NCBI GenBank assembly: GCA_963782885.1
Contig: CAWALL010000008.1
Span: forward strand, 620,001-684,000
Reading direction: 5' to 3'
Source: DATAOG01 sp963782885
Lineage (GTDB): Bacteria > Pseudomonadota > Alphaproteobacteria > Geminicoccales > Geminicoccaceae
Length of the DNA stretch: 64,000 bases
How positions within the stretch are numbered: position 1 is the first letter of the stretch; each line of letters starts with the position of its first letter. The notes under the pieces are model-generated. The model made no database searches and was not told the origin of the DNA. It was given only the letters and a program-made list of their open reading frames with translations. Both the position numbers and the translations under genes were made by a program. Shown here piece by piece: positions 8,646 to 17,481 of the stretch.

Positions 8646-9592
8646 TCGTCGGGCTCATCGTTCAGGGCGCGCAGATGGCGCTCCTCCTGCTGCTGGCGCC
8701 CTTGCTGACCGGCGTCGTGCGCAAGCTCAAGGCGCGCCTGCTCCGCCGGCAGGGGCCGCCCTTGCTCCAGCCCTATCGCGATCTGCTCCGCCTGCTGCGC
8801 AAGGACGTCGTGCTCGCCGAGAGCGCGTCCTGGCTGTTCCGCGTCGCCCCCTATCTGATCTTCGCCGCGATCTGGGTCGCCGCCGCGCTGGTGCCGACCT
8901 TCGCGACCGGCCTCTTGTTCAGCTGGTCGGCCGATCTGATCGCGATCGTGGCGCTCTTGGGCAGCGCCCGGTTCTTCCTGGCGCTGGCCGGGCTCGACGT
9001 CGGCACCAGCTTCGGCGGCATCGGCGCGAGCCGCGAGGTCATGATCGCCTCGCTCGCCGAGCCCGCGATGATCATGATCATCTTCACGCTCGCCCTGCTC
9101 GCCGGCACCACCGAACTGTCCTCGATCGCGGGCTTCATGCTCGAGCGCAACGTCGGCCTGCGCGTCTCGCTGGGCCTCGCCCTGGTCGCGCTGATCATGG
9201 TCGCGATCGCCGAGAACGCCCGGATCCCGGTCGACAACCCCGCGACCCACCTCGAGCTCACGATGGTCCACGAGGCCATGGTGCTCGAATACTCCGGCCG
9301 TCACCTCGCGATGATCGAGCTGGCGGCGGCGCTCAAGCTCCTGCTCTACGTCTCGCTGCTGGGCTGCGTATTTCTCCCCTGGGGCATGGCGGCGGCCGAC
9401 GGCGGCCCCGCGGCCTACGCGGTCGGCGTCGTCGCGTATGTGGGCAAACTCGCGGCCGGCGGCTTCCTGCTCGCGGTGTTCGAGACCGCGATCGCCAAGA
9501 TGCGCGTCTTCCGCGTGCCGCAGTTCCTCGGCGCCGCCCTGATGCTGGGCCTGCTCGGCACGCTCTTGCTGTTCGTCTCGCGCGGCCTTTGA
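8636..9592 (+). CDS. hyfC: Hydrogenase-4 component C-like membrane anchor (HyfC/HycD, NuoH family)
   Basis: A 318-residue membrane protein with about eight hydrophobic segments. The cytoplasmic loop GPPLLQPYRDLLRLLRKD is the signature of NuoH/HyfC proteins, which link the hydrophilic arm to the proton-channel subunits. A second conserved loop reads ENARIPVDNPATHLELTM, matching the family segment that lies next to the quinone or catalytic cavity. The ATG at 8636 overlaps the end of hyfB by ten bases, and its stop overlaps the next ATG (TGATG), so the genes are probably translationally coupled. Length is as expected for HyfC/HycD. Family call strong. Confidence 0.88.
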   Translation: MALIVGLIVQGAQMALLLLLAPLLTGVVRKLKARLLRRQGPPLLQPYRDLLRLLRKDVVLAESASWLFRVAPYLIFAAIWVAAALVPTFATGLLFSWSADLIAIVALLGSARFFLALAGLDVGTSFGGIGASREVMIASLAEPAMIMIIFTLALLAGTTELSSIAGFMLERNVGLRVSLGLALVALIMVAIAENARIPVDNPATHLELTMVHEAMVLEYSGRHLAMIELAAALKLLLYVSLLGCVFLPWGMAAADGGPAAYAVGVVAYVGKLAAGGFLLAVFETAIAKMRVFRVPQFLGAALMLGLLGTLLLFVSRGL

Positions 9593-10257
9593 TGTCCACA
9601 AGCCTCCAGTTCGACATCGCACACCTGCTGGCCGGCGGCCTCGTGCTGCTGAGCTTCATGCTGCTCTACCAGGACCGGATGTTCGGGCTGCTCAACGTGT
9701 TCGCGCTGCACGCCTGCGTGCTGGCGTTCTCGGTCGGCTGGCAGGCCTGGATCCAGGCGGCACCGCACCTCTACGTCACCGCCGCGATCGCGCTGCTGTT
9801 CAAGGGCATCGCGATTCCGGTCGCCCTGCACCGGATCGTGCTCCGGCTCGGCATTCACCGCACCATCGAGACCGTGGTCGGGGTCGGCCTCACGATGCTC
9901 GCCGGCATCGGCCTCGTGGCGCTCGCGATCATGGTCATGCTGCCGGCGTCCGCCGATGCCGACCCGCTCGCCCGGGAGGATCTCGCGTTCGCGCTTTCGG
10001 TGGTCCTGCTCGGCCTTTTGATGATGGTCACGAGGCGCAATGCGGTGAGCCAGGTCGTGGGCTTCATGTCGCTCGAGAACGGCCTGATCCTGGCCGCGAC
10101 CGGCGCCAAGGGCATGCCGCTCGTGGTCGAGATCAGCGTCGCCTTCTCGATCCTGATCGCGTTCATCGTGATCGGCATCTTCCTGTTCCGGATCCGCGAG
10201 CGCTTCGACACTGTCGACCTGCAGGCACTCGAATCGTTCCGGGGCGAGCAGCGATGA
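9592..10257 (+). CDS. hyfE: Hydrogenase-4 component E-like membrane subunit (HyfE, NuoK-like)
   Basis: A 221-residue protein with six or seven hydrophobic segments, matching the usual size of HyfE (about 216 residues). The C-terminal half carries the NuoK-like part, with the segment SLENGLILAATG containing the membrane glutamate that takes part in proton transfer in NuoK-type proteins. The start is the ATG in the TGATG overlap with hyfC; a TTG one codon earlier is less likely. The stop overlaps the start of hyfF (ATGA). It sits between HyfC and HyfF, in the same order as in other group-4-type operons. Confidence 0.85.
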   Translation: MSTSLQFDIAHLLAGGLVLLSFMLLYQDRMFGLLNVFALHACVLAFSVGWQAWIQAAPHLYVTAAIALLFKGIAIPVALHRIVLRLGIHRTIETVVGVGLTMLAGIGLVALAIMVMLPASADADPLAREDLAFALSVVLLGLLMMVTRRNAVSQVVGFMSLENGLILAATGAKGMPLVVEISVAFSILIAFIVIGIFLFRIRERFDTVDLQALESFRGEQR

Positions 10258-11705
10258 TCAGCGGGCTCGGCACGGTCGCGGTCGCGGCGGTACTGGCGGT
10301 GCCGGCGGCCGCCGCAGCGATCCTGGCGCTATTGCCGGACTACCGGCTGGGCGCCAGGCTCAACATCGCGGCCGCCGCGCTCACCTTGCTCGCCGCGCTG
10401 ACCCTGTTCGTCGCGCGTCCGGCCCCGGGCCCGCTGCTGCTGGTCGACGACCTGAACGTCGTCTTCATCGCGCTCAACACCTTCGTCGCCTTCACGACCA
10501 GCGTGTTCAGCGCCAGCTACATCGGCCACGAGCTCGAGATCGGCCGCCTGACGCCCACCTATCTCCGCTTCTACCATGCGATGTACCAGGTGCTGATGCT
10601 GGCGATGAACCTCGCGCTGGTCTCGAACAACATCGGCCTGATGTGGGTCGCGATCGAGGTCGCGACGCTGACCACCGTCCTGATGGTCGGCATCTACCGC
10701 ACCGAGGCCGCACTCGAGGCCGCCTGGAAATATTTCATCCTCGGTTCGGTCGGCATCGCGCTGGCGCTGTTCGGCACGATCCTCGTCTACCTCGCGGCGC
10801 GCGCGGTGGTTGGCGAGGGCATGGACGCCATGGCCTGGAACGTGCTCGCGAGCCGGGCCGCCGCCTTCGATCCGGGCCTCCTTAACCTTGCCTTCGTCTT
10901 TTTGCTGCTCGGCTACGGCACCAAGGTCGGGCTCGCGCCGCTGCACGCCTGGTTGCCGGATGCCCACGCCGAGGGGCCGACCCCGATCTCGGCCGTGCTC
11001 TCGGGACTCCTGCTCAATGTCGCGCTGTTCGCGCTGCTGCGCTTCAAGCTGCTGCTCGCGGCCAACGCGGGCGCGCTCGCGCCCGGGCCGTTGATGGTGA
11101 CCCTGGGCCTGGTCTCGCTGATCTTTGCCGCCTTCATGCTCTACCGGCGGCGAGACATCAAACGGATGTTCGCCTACTCCTCGATCGAGCACATGGGCAT
11201 CATCACCTTCGCCTTCGGCATGGGCGGCCCGCTCGCCAACTTCGCGGGCCTCTTGCACATGACCATGCACAGCCTGACCAAGTCCGCGATCTTCTTCGGC
11301 GTCGGCCACATCGCGCAGGCCACCGGCACCCAGCGGATCGAGGGCATCCGCGGCCTGACCGAGAGCCACCCGAAGCTCGGCTGGGGGCTGGTGCTGGGCG
11401 TGGTCGCGATCGCCGGCATGCCGCCGCTCGGCATCTTCATGAGCGAGTTCCTGGTCGTCAGCTCGACGATCGCCCGCCAGCCGCTGCTGGCGCTGCCGCT
11501 GGTCGCGGGCCTGCTGATCGGCTTCGGCGCGCTGATGCTGCGCCTGCAGGGCCTCGTGTTCGGCGCGCCAGCCCCGGGCGGGCAGCCGGTCCAGGCCTCC
11601 TACGCGCCGATGTTCGCCCATCTGAGCCTCGTGCTGCTGGCCGGCATCTATCTGCCGGGCCCGCTGGTCGCCTGGTTTCAGAACGTGGCGCTCCGGCTGG
11701 GCTAG
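10254..11705 (+). CDS. hyfF: Hydrogenase-4 component F-like proton-channel subunit (HyfF, NuoN/MrpD family)
   Basis: A 483-residue membrane protein with about 13-14 hydrophobic segments, the second antiporter-like subunit of the operon. The core motif GTKVGLAPLHAWLPDAHAEG is highly conserved in HyfF/NuoN/MrpD proteins. Further on, the segment around YSSIEHMGI carries the conserved histidine and glutamate region. It is somewhat shorter than the HyfF of enterobacteria (about 526 residues), lacking an extended C-terminus. It is coupled to hyfE by an ATGA overlap and followed four bases later by the large-subunit gene. It probably contributes a second proton channel. Confidence 0.87.
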   Translation: MISGLGTVAVAAVLAVPAAAAAILALLPDYRLGARLNIAAAALTLLAALTLFVARPAPGPLLLVDDLNVVFIALNTFVAFTTSVFSASYIGHELEIGRLTPTYLRFYHAMYQVLMLAMNLALVSNNIGLMWVAIEVATLTTVLMVGIYRTEAALEAAWKYFILGSVGIALALFGTILVYLAARAVVGEGMDAMAWNVLASRAAAFDPGLLNLAFVFLLLGYGTKVGLAPLHAWLPDAHAEGPTPISAVLSGLLLNVALFALLRFKLLLAANAGALAPGPLMVTLGLVSLIFAAFMLYRRRDIKRMFAYSSIEHMGIITFAFGMGGPLANFAGLLHMTMHSLTKSAIFFGVGHIAQATGTQRIEGIRGLTESHPKLGWGLVLGVVAIAGMPPLGIFMSEFLVVSSTIARQPLLALPLVAGLLIGFGALMLRLQGLVFGAPAPGGQPVQASYAPMFAHLSLVLLAGIYLPGPLVAWFQNVALRLG

Positions 11706-11709
11706 GGCG

Positions 11710-13230
11710 ATGGCGGACCCGGGCACGCTTGCCGAACTGCTGGCCGCTGGCGAGCCGGTCGTCGCCCACCGGCCCTGGCCGCGCGTCCTGGTGTCGCGGC
11801 CAACCTGGGGTGCCGCCGCGGACGCGCTCGCCGAAGGCAACCTCGCGCTGCTCGGCCTGTTCGGCGAGGCGGATGCCGTCCACATGGCGCTGCTCGAGGC
11901 GCCGTCCGGAAACATCGGCGTGCTCAGCCTCGCCTGTCCGGACCGCCATTTCCCCTCGCTCGCGCGCCGGCATGCGCCGGCGATCCGGCTCGAGCGGACG
12001 ATCACCGATCTCTTCGGCCTGGTCGCCGACGATGCGCCCGACCCGCGCCCCTGGCTCGACCACGGCGTCTGGGGCATCCGCCATCCGCTCGGCGCCGAGC
12101 CCGGCGAGGCGGCGGCTGCCGACCCGCCGTACGCGTTCCTGGCGGCCGAGGGCGAGAGCCTGCATCAGATCCCGGTCGGGCCGGTGCACGCCGGGATCAT
12201 CGAGCCCGGCCACTTCCGCTTCACCGCGGGCGGCGAGACCGTGGTCCGCCTGGAGGAGCGCCTGGGCTACGTTCACAAAGGGATCGAGGCGCTGATCGCC
12301 GGCGCCGATCTGGAGCGCGCGGCCAGGCTCGCGTCCCGCACCTCGGGCGACAGCACGGTCGCCTATGCGCTCGCCTTCGCCCGCGCCGTCGAGGCGGCCC
12401 TCGGGATCGAGCCGCCGCCGCGGGCGGTCTGGCTGCGCGCGCTGATGGCCGAGCTCGAGCGGGTCGCCAACCACCTCGGCGACATCGGCGCGATCTGCAA
12501 CGATGCCGCCTTCGCGCTGATGCACGCCCATTGCGGCGTGCTCCGCGAGCGCGTGCTGCGCGCCGCCGATGCCGGCTTCGGCCACCGGCTGATGATGGAT
12601 CGCATCCGCCCGGGCGGCGTCGCCGCGGACCTCGCTGCCGACGGCGGGCCGGCGCTGCGCGCGCTGCTCGCCGAGATCCGGCGCCGCTTCCCCGAGCTGG
12701 TCGAGCTCTACGACAACACTGCCTCGCTCCAGGACCGGACGGTCGCGACCGGCCGGGTCGCGCCCGGGCTGGTCCAGCGGTACGCCGCCGGTGGCTACGT
12801 CGGACGCGCCGCCGGCCGCGCCTTCGACGCCCGCCGCACCCCCGGCTATCCGCCCTACGACCGGCTCGGGTTCGAGCTGGCGGTGCGCGAGGAGAGCGAC
12901 GTCAACGCAAGGGTCTGGGTGCGGATCCGCGAGGTCGAGCAGAGCCTTGCTCTGGTCGAGCAGATCCTGGAGCGGCTGCCGGAGGGCGCGACCCGGGTCG
13001 ACCTGCCGCTTGTGGGCGGCGAGGGCATGGCGCTCGCCGAGGCGTTTCGGGGCGACGTCCTGGTCTGGCTGCGGCTCTCAGCCGACGGCCGCATCCAGCG
13101 CTGCCACCTGCGCGATCCGTCCTGGTTCCAGTGGCCGCTGCTCGAGGCCGCGATCGAGGGCAACATCGTCGCCGACTTCCCGCTCTGCAACAAATCCTTC
13201 AACTGCTCCTACTCGGGCCACGACCTCTAG
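11710..13230 (+). CDS. hyfG: Hydrogenase-like large subunit without NiFe ligands (HyfG/HycE-related, Ehr complex)
   Basis: A 506-residue protein with an N-terminal NuoC-like domain (about 1-150) and a C-terminal NuoD/large-subunit domain (about 155-506). In true group 4 hydrogenases the large subunit binds NiFe through CxxC near the start and DPCxxC at the end of this domain. Here the first site reads RTSGDS at residues 210-215, with no cysteine. The second region reads CNKSFNCSYSGHDL at the C-terminus, where only Cys499 lies near a ligand position. The protein therefore cannot hold a normal NiFe centre. This is the hallmark of the energy-converting hydrogenase-related (Ehr) complexes known from comparative genomics. 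It presumably passes electrons to or from another acceptor, perhaps quinone as in NuoD. The substrate is unknown. Confidence 0.85.
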   Translation: MADPGTLAELLAAGEPVVAHRPWPRVLVSRPTWGAAADALAEGNLALLGLFGEADAVHMALLEAPSGNIGVLSLACPDRHFPSLARRHAPAIRLERTITDLFGLVADDAPDPRPWLDHGVWGIRHPLGAEPGEAAAADPPYAFLAAEGESLHQIPVGPVHAGIIEPGHFRFTAGGETVVRLEERLGYVHKGIEALIAGADLERAARLASRTSGDSTVAYALAFARAVEAALGIEPPPRAVWLRALMAELERVANHLGDIGAICNDAAFALMHAHCGVLRERVLRAADAGFGHRLMMDRIRPGGVAADLAADGGPALRALLAEIRRRFPELVELYDNTASLQDRTVATGRVAPGLVQRYAAGGYVGRAAGRAFDARRTPGYPPYDRLGFELAVREESDVNARVWVRIREVEQSLALVEQILERLPEGATRVDLPLVGGEGMALAEAFRGDVLVWLRLSADGRIQRCHLRDPSWFQWPLLEAAIEGNIVADFPLCNKSFNCSYSGHDL

Positions 13231-13249
13231 CCCCGGAGCCGGATCGACC

Positions 13250-13780
13250 ATGCGCCGCACCCTGCTGCTCAGCCTGTTCCGGCCGCCGCTCACCGAGCGC
13301 GCGCCGGCGCCCGGGGACGCGGCGCTGGCCGAGCTCGCCGGCCGGGTGGACCGCGCGGCGCACCGCCGCCTCGGCCGCTCGCTCGCGATCCGCGAGGTCG
13401 ACGCCGGCTCCTGCAACGGCTGCGAGCTCGAGATCCATGCGCTGAACAACGCCTTTTACGACCTCGAGCGCTTCGGCCTGCGCTTCGTCGCCTCGCCCCG
13501 TCATGCCGACGTGCTGCTGGTGACCGGGCCGGTGACCAGGAACATGCGGCAAGCCCTGCTGCGGACCTGGCAGGCGACGCCCGATCCCAAATGGGTGGTC
13601 GCGGTCGGCGACTGCGCCCTCGACGGCGGCCTGTTCGCCGGCGGCTACGCGGTCACCGGCGGGGTCGCCGAGGTCGTGCCGGTCGACCTGCACATCGCCG
13701 GCTGTCCGCCCCGGCCCGTCCAGCTGCTCGAGGGCCTGCTCGCCCTGCTCGAGACCGGCGCCGATGCGCGCTTCGGTTAA
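13250..13780 (+). CDS. hyfI: Hydrogenase-like small subunit, NuoB family (HyfI-related)
   Basis: A 176-residue NuoB-type protein that carries one [4Fe-4S] cluster. All four expected cysteines are present: Cys55 and Cys58 in GSCNGCELE, Cys122 in VGDCALDGG and Cys152 in IAGCPPRP. The N-terminal extension before residue 45 is short. It is shorter than enterobacterial HyfI (about 250 residues) but within the NuoB range. It is the last gene of the operon, 19 bases after the large-subunit gene. Retention of the N2-like cluster together with loss of the NiFe site in the partner argues for an active electron-transfer complex and against decay. No HyfH-type ferredoxin gene is found beside it. Confidence 0.86.
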   Translation: MRRTLLLSLFRPPLTERAPAPGDAALAELAGRVDRAAHRRLGRSLAIREVDAGSCNGCELEIHALNNAFYDLERFGLRFVASPRHADVLLVTGPVTRNMRQALLRTWQATPDPKWVVAVGDCALDGGLFAGGYAVTGGVAEVVPVDLHIAGCPPRPVQLLEGLLALLETGADARFG

Positions 13781-13886
13781 GCTTCCCGTGGTACGCCTGC
13801 GGCCCGGCCGCGGTGGCCATCGTCTGGCATTTTCTGCTAAATCGGAATGTCGCCCATCAGCGGGCTCCGGATCAGGGTTGGCAAGC

Positions 13887-15518
13887 ATGCGCAGCGTGTT
13901 TCTCCTCACTCGTGCGGGTCTCGGCATCGTCGCCTTGCTCGCCGCCTGCGCGAGCGACCCGCCGCGCTCGATGCCGGCGCCGGCGCCGGTCGCCAAGTTC
14001 TCCGCCGTCGGCGATGCTGCTGCCGTCGCGCCCGGAGCCGGCATCGCCCCGGCCCCGATCGAGGCGAGCCCGACCGCGGCCGAGGTCGACGAGACGGTTC
14101 CGGGTGGTGAAAGCGCGCAGGCCGATGCCAGGCTCGAGACCATCGCTGCCGACGCCAGCGCTGCCGCCGCGTTCGCATCGCCCCCCCGGGGCACCCAGGT
14201 CGGCTACCTGCTGGTCGACCTCGCGAGCGGCCGCGAGCTCGCGGCGCTCCACCCGGACGTGCCGCTGATTCCGGCCTCGACCACCAAGCTCGCGACCGCG
14301 ATCGTCGCGCTCGACGCGCTCGGCCCGGAGTACCGTTTTCGGACCGAGCTGCGCGCCGCCGGCCGGATCCGCGACGGGGTGCTCAAGGGTGATCTGATCC
14401 TCGAGGGCGGCGGCGACCCGGCGCTCGATGTCGCCGATCTGCTCGAGCTCGCCGTGCGCCTGTCGACCGCCGGCGTCCGCGAGGTCGACGGCCGCTTTCT
14501 GATCGACGACACCGCGCTGCCGCGCTGGCCGGAGATCGCCCCCGACCAGCCGCCGGAGGCGGCCTACAACCCCGGCATCGGCGCGCTGTCGGTGGCGTTC
14601 AATCGCGTGCGCGTCGCCTGGCGCGGCGATGGCCACGCGATCGAGGCCGTGACCCTGCCGCCGCTCGACGAGGCGCGCTTCGAGGCGGCCTCGCCCGACC
14701 AGCTGCCGCCCGGCGGGGTCGAGCTCGAGAGCCGCAAGGACGGCACGGTCGTCTGGCGGGTCGCCGATCGCGGCCGGCGGCGGCAGGTGAGCGAGCTCCC
14801 GGTCAAGGACCCGGGGCTGCATGCCGGCAACCTGTTCCGCCGGCTGGCGCTGGCGCTCGACATCGTGGTCGGCCCGCCGCAGCGCGGCGCCGTGCCGGCC
14901 GACGCGACCCTGATCGCGGTCCACGAGAGCGCGCCGCTGCGCGAGCTCGTCCACGACATGCTGCTCTACAGCAACAACATGATGGCCGAGACGATCGGGC
15001 TCGCGGCCGCGCAGCAGCTCAGTCGGAGCTATGGCGCCGCTGCCGCGGGCGCCCAGCTGGTCCGCCACCTCGCCCGCCTGATGCCCGAGGTCGACTGGCG
15101 GGGCGCCGTCCTGCCGAACAGCTCCGGCCTCGACGGTCAGGCGCGGCTGACCCCCCGCCAGCTCGCCGCGATCGTCCGCTACGGCTGGCGGACCGACGCG
15201 CTGCCCGCCCTGCTGCCCGCGAGCGGTTGGTCGGGGACCCTGGCCCAGCGCTTCGACGATGGCGAGGCGCTCCGGGTCTGGGCCAAGACCGGGGCGGTGC
15301 ACTACGGCGGCGCGCTCGCCGGCTACCTGTTGCCCGACAGCCAGCCGCCGGCGGCGTTCGTGACCATGGTCTCGGACCTCGGCGCGCGCGCGGCCTACGA
15401 TGCGCTCGACCGGCCAGGTCGCGCCGACGACGCCACCGCCTCGGCCTGGAACGCGCGCGCCCGCGGGGTGCTCGACGGCCTGGTCGAAGGCTGGCTGGCG
15501 CCGGCGCCGACCAGCTGA
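13887..15518 (+). CDS. dacB: D-alanyl-D-alanine carboxypeptidase/endopeptidase, PBP4 (peptidase S13), lipoprotein
   Basis: A 543-residue penicillin-binding protein of class C. The three active-site motifs are present: S131-T-T-K134, S362-N-N364 and K467-T-G. The start at 13887 gives a clean lipoprotein signal peptide ending LLAAC (Cys21 in the lipobox), so the enzyme is probably anchored in the periplasm on a lipid; an earlier in-frame start at 13764 would destroy this signal. Residues 22-100 are a Pro/Ala-rich linker and the catalytic region follows. PBP4 trims peptide crosslinks during wall growth or separation. It stands alone after the hyf-like operon, with a 106-base gap, and is convergent with the next gene, one base apart. 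The lipoprotein form is less usual than a plain secreted DacB. Confidence 0.87.
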   Translation: MRSVFLLTRAGLGIVALLAACASDPPRSMPAPAPVAKFSAVGDAAAVAPGAGIAPAPIEASPTAAEVDETVPGGESAQADARLETIAADASAAAAFASPPRGTQVGYLLVDLASGRELAALHPDVPLIPASTTKLATAIVALDALGPEYRFRTELRAAGRIRDGVLKGDLILEGGGDPALDVADLLELAVRLSTAGVREVDGRFLIDDTALPRWPEIAPDQPPEAAYNPGIGALSVAFNRVRVAWRGDGHAIEAVTLPPLDEARFEAASPDQLPPGGVELESRKDGTVVWRVADRGRRRQVSELPVKDPGLHAGNLFRRLALALDIVVGPPQRGAVPADATLIAVHESAPLRELVHDMLLYSNNMMAETIGLAAAQQLSRSYGAAAAGAQLVRHLARLMPEVDWRGAVLPNSSGLDGQARLTPRQLAAIVRYGWRTDALPALLPASGWSGTLAQRFDDGEALRVWAKTGAVHYGGALAGYLLPDSQPPAAFVTMVSDLGARAAYDALDRPGRADDATASAWNARARGVLDGLVEGWLAPAPTS

Positions 15519-15519
15519 T

Positions 15520-16674
15520 TCAGGCGGCGGCGCCGGTCACGAAGACCGCCTCGTCCTGGCCGAGCGGCAGCGGTGCCGGCCGCTCGCAGATGGTCTCGAT
15601 CCGGATCCGCTGGCTTTCGACCGAGGAGCGCTCGATCGCCGTCAGCACCTCGAGCACGTGCAGCGCCAGATCGCCGTTGGCGCGGTGCGGCCGGCCCTCC
15701 TTGATCGCCTGCGCCATGTCGAGCACGCCCAGCATCCGGTAGTCGGCGACCATCACGCCGGACTTGGTCCGACGGTTGGGCGCGCCGAACGGATGCGCCT
15801 CGATCGGCAGGTCCTGCCAGTCGCCGTTACGCTCGGAGAGGCGCGGCCGGCCGCCGAAGAAGTTCGGATCGGGGTTGAGCAGCGTGCCCTCGCTGCCGTA
15901 GAGCTCGATCGGCTCGCGGGCGTGCTTCCAGACTTCCCAGCCGACCGTGATCGCGACGTTGGCGCCGTTCGCGAAGCCGAGCGCGCCATTGGCCATGGTC
16001 GGCACCTCGACCTCGATGACCTCGCCGCGCCGGGGCTCGCTGGTCACCGTGCGGGTCGCAAAGCCGCGCGAGGTGTGCGCCACCACGCTCTCGACCGGCC
16101 CCAGAAGGTTGACCAGCTGGGTCACCGGGTAGGGGCCGATGTCGAGGATCGGGCCGCCGCCGCGCTTGTAGAAGAAGAGCGGGTTGGGGTGCCAGGTCTC
16201 CATGCCGTGGCTCGCAAAGCAGGCAGCACCAGCGACCACCCGGCCGATCCGGCCGGCATCGATCGCCCTGCGGACCGCCTGGTGGCCGGCGCCGAGAAAG
16301 GTGTCGGGTGCCGAGCCGAGGCGCACGCCCTTGGCGCGCGCGGCGGCGCTCAGCTCGCGGCCCTCGGCGAAGGTCGTCGCGATCGGCTTTTCCGAATAGA
16401 CGTGCTTGCCGGCCTCGATCGCGCGCAGGCTGACTTCGGCATGGGCGAGCGGCACGGTGAGATTGACCACGATCTCGATCTCGGGGTCGGCCAGCAGCTC
16501 CTCGATGCCGACCGCCGCGATGCCATAGGCCGCCGCCTGGGCCGCGGCCACCTCCGGCACTAGGTCCGTGCACGCCTTGACCGCGACCAGCTGCGAGCGG
16601 CCGGCACCCTGGAGATAGGCGTCGCTGATGACGCCGCAGCCGACGATGCCGAGCTTGACGGGCGGCATGGGCAC
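15520..16674 (-). CDS. Gfo/Idh/MocA family oxidoreductase
   Basis: A 384-residue NAD(P)-dependent sugar or polyol dehydrogenase. The Rossmann motif GIVGCGVISDAYL is at residues about 8-20, and the family motif EKPIATTF, whose lysine is catalytic, lies near residue 95-102. The C-terminal alpha/beta domain follows. It is the last gene of a six-gene minus-strand operon that begins with a carbohydrate binding protein and importer. The TIM-barrel isomerase upstream is a frequent partner of this family in inositol and rare-sugar catabolism. The oxidised substrate cannot be read from the sequence. Confidence 0.87.
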   Translation of the reverse strand: MPMPPVKLGIVGCGVISDAYLQGAGRSQLVAVKACTDLVPEVAAAQAAAYGIAAVGIEELLADPEIEIVVNLTVPLAHAEVSLRAIEAGKHVYSEKPIATTFAEGRELSAAARAKGVRLGSAPDTFLGAGHQAVRRAIDAGRIGRVVAGAACFASHGMETWHPNPLFFYKRGGGPILDIGPYPVTQLVNLLGPVESVVAHTSRGFATRTVTSEPRRGEVIEVEVPTMANGALGFANGANVAITVGWEVWKHAREPIELYGSEGTLLNPDPNFFGGRPRLSERNGDWQDLPIEAHPFGAPNRRTKSGVMVADYRMLGVLDMAQAIKEGRPHRANGDLALHVLEVLTAIERSSVESQRIRIETICERPAPLPLGQDEAVFVTGAAA

Positions 16675-16697
16675 TTCCTTACGCTGAGGTTGCGAAT

Positions 16698-17465
16698 TCA
16701 GGCGCAGTGCTCGAGGAGGAAGGCCCGGCTCTCCCGCGCGAACCGGACCGGATCGCTCGGCTTGTCGTGCTCGAGCACCATCCAGCGGGCGCCGCGCGCT
16801 CGCGCTTCCCGCCAGAGCCGCGGCCAGTCGAGCGTACCCTGGCCGATGTCGGCCCAGCCGTCCTCGTCCAGATTCTCACCGGCTGGCGCTATGTCCTTGA
16901 CGTGCAAGGAGACCAGCCGGTCGCGATAGCGCTCGAGCCAGGCCACCGGCTCGACCTCGCCGCGCACCAGCCAGGCGACGTCGGCCTGCCAGCCAAGCCT
17001 GGAGCCGGTCGCCGCCTCGAACAGATGCTCGAGCGGCCGGCTGCCGTCCGGGTACGGCTTCAGCTCCCAGTGATGATTGTGATAGCCGAGCGCCAGGCCC
17101 TTGGCGGCGAGCCGCTCGGCCATCTCGGCGAGTTCGTCGCCGACCCTGCGCCAGTGCCCGGCCGGCCGGTCGCGCTCCTCGACCGGCACCGCCGGCATGA
17201 ACAGCTGGACGATGCCGAGGATCTTCGCCTGGTCGACGACCCAATCGAGGCGCGCGCGCAGATCCGGGAGCGGCACGTGGCCCGTCGGTGCTACGAGGCC
17301 ATGGGCATCGAGCTTCTTGCAGGCGTTGTCGGCATCGGCGATGTGCCCGGCGACCGTCTCGACCCGCCGGAAGCCGAGGCCGGCCAGCGCCTCGAGCTGG
17401 CGGTCGAGGTCGCCGTAGTTGCGCATCGAGTACAGCTGGATCGAGAGCTCGTCGGCGAGGTTCAT
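16698..17465 (-). CDS. Sugar phosphate isomerase/epimerase, TIM-barrel (AP endonuclease family 2 fold)
   Basis: A 255-residue protein of the IolE/IolI/tagatose-3-epimerase-like TIM-barrel family. The start LSIQLYSMRNYGDL and the later YHNHHWEL and QADVAWL segments carry the Glu/His/Asp metal ligands typical of this fold. It lies between the importer ATPase gene and the Gfo/Idh/MocA dehydrogenase gene, with short gaps (16 and 23 bases), so it is co-transcribed. The pair suggests oxidation of an imported sugar to a keto-sugar followed by isomerisation. The exact sugar is unknown. Confidence 0.85.
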   Translation of the reverse strand: MNLADELSIQLYSMRNYGDLDRQLEALAGLGFRRVETVAGHIADADNACKKLDAHGLVAPTGHVPLPDLRARLDWVVDQAKILGIVQLFMPAVPVEERDRPAGHWRRVGDELAEMAERLAAKGLALGYHNHHWELKPYPDGSRPLEHLFEAATGSRLGWQADVAWLVRGEVEPVAWLERYRDRLVSLHVKDIAPAGENLDEDGWADIGQGTLDWPRLWREARARGARWMVLEHDKPSDPVRFARESRAFLLEHCA

Positions 17466-17481
17466 CCGGGTCTCCTTAAGG

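Noticed and set aside
6543..12077. Long antisense frames opposite the hyf-like operon
   Set aside because: Low-complexity Arg/Gly/Asp-rich translations with no family features; shadows of the membrane-protein genes.
11710..13230. Calling the hyf-like operon a formate hydrogenlyase or hydrogenase-4
   Set aside because: The NiFe-coordinating cysteines are missing, and no formate dehydrogenase or maturation genes are present.
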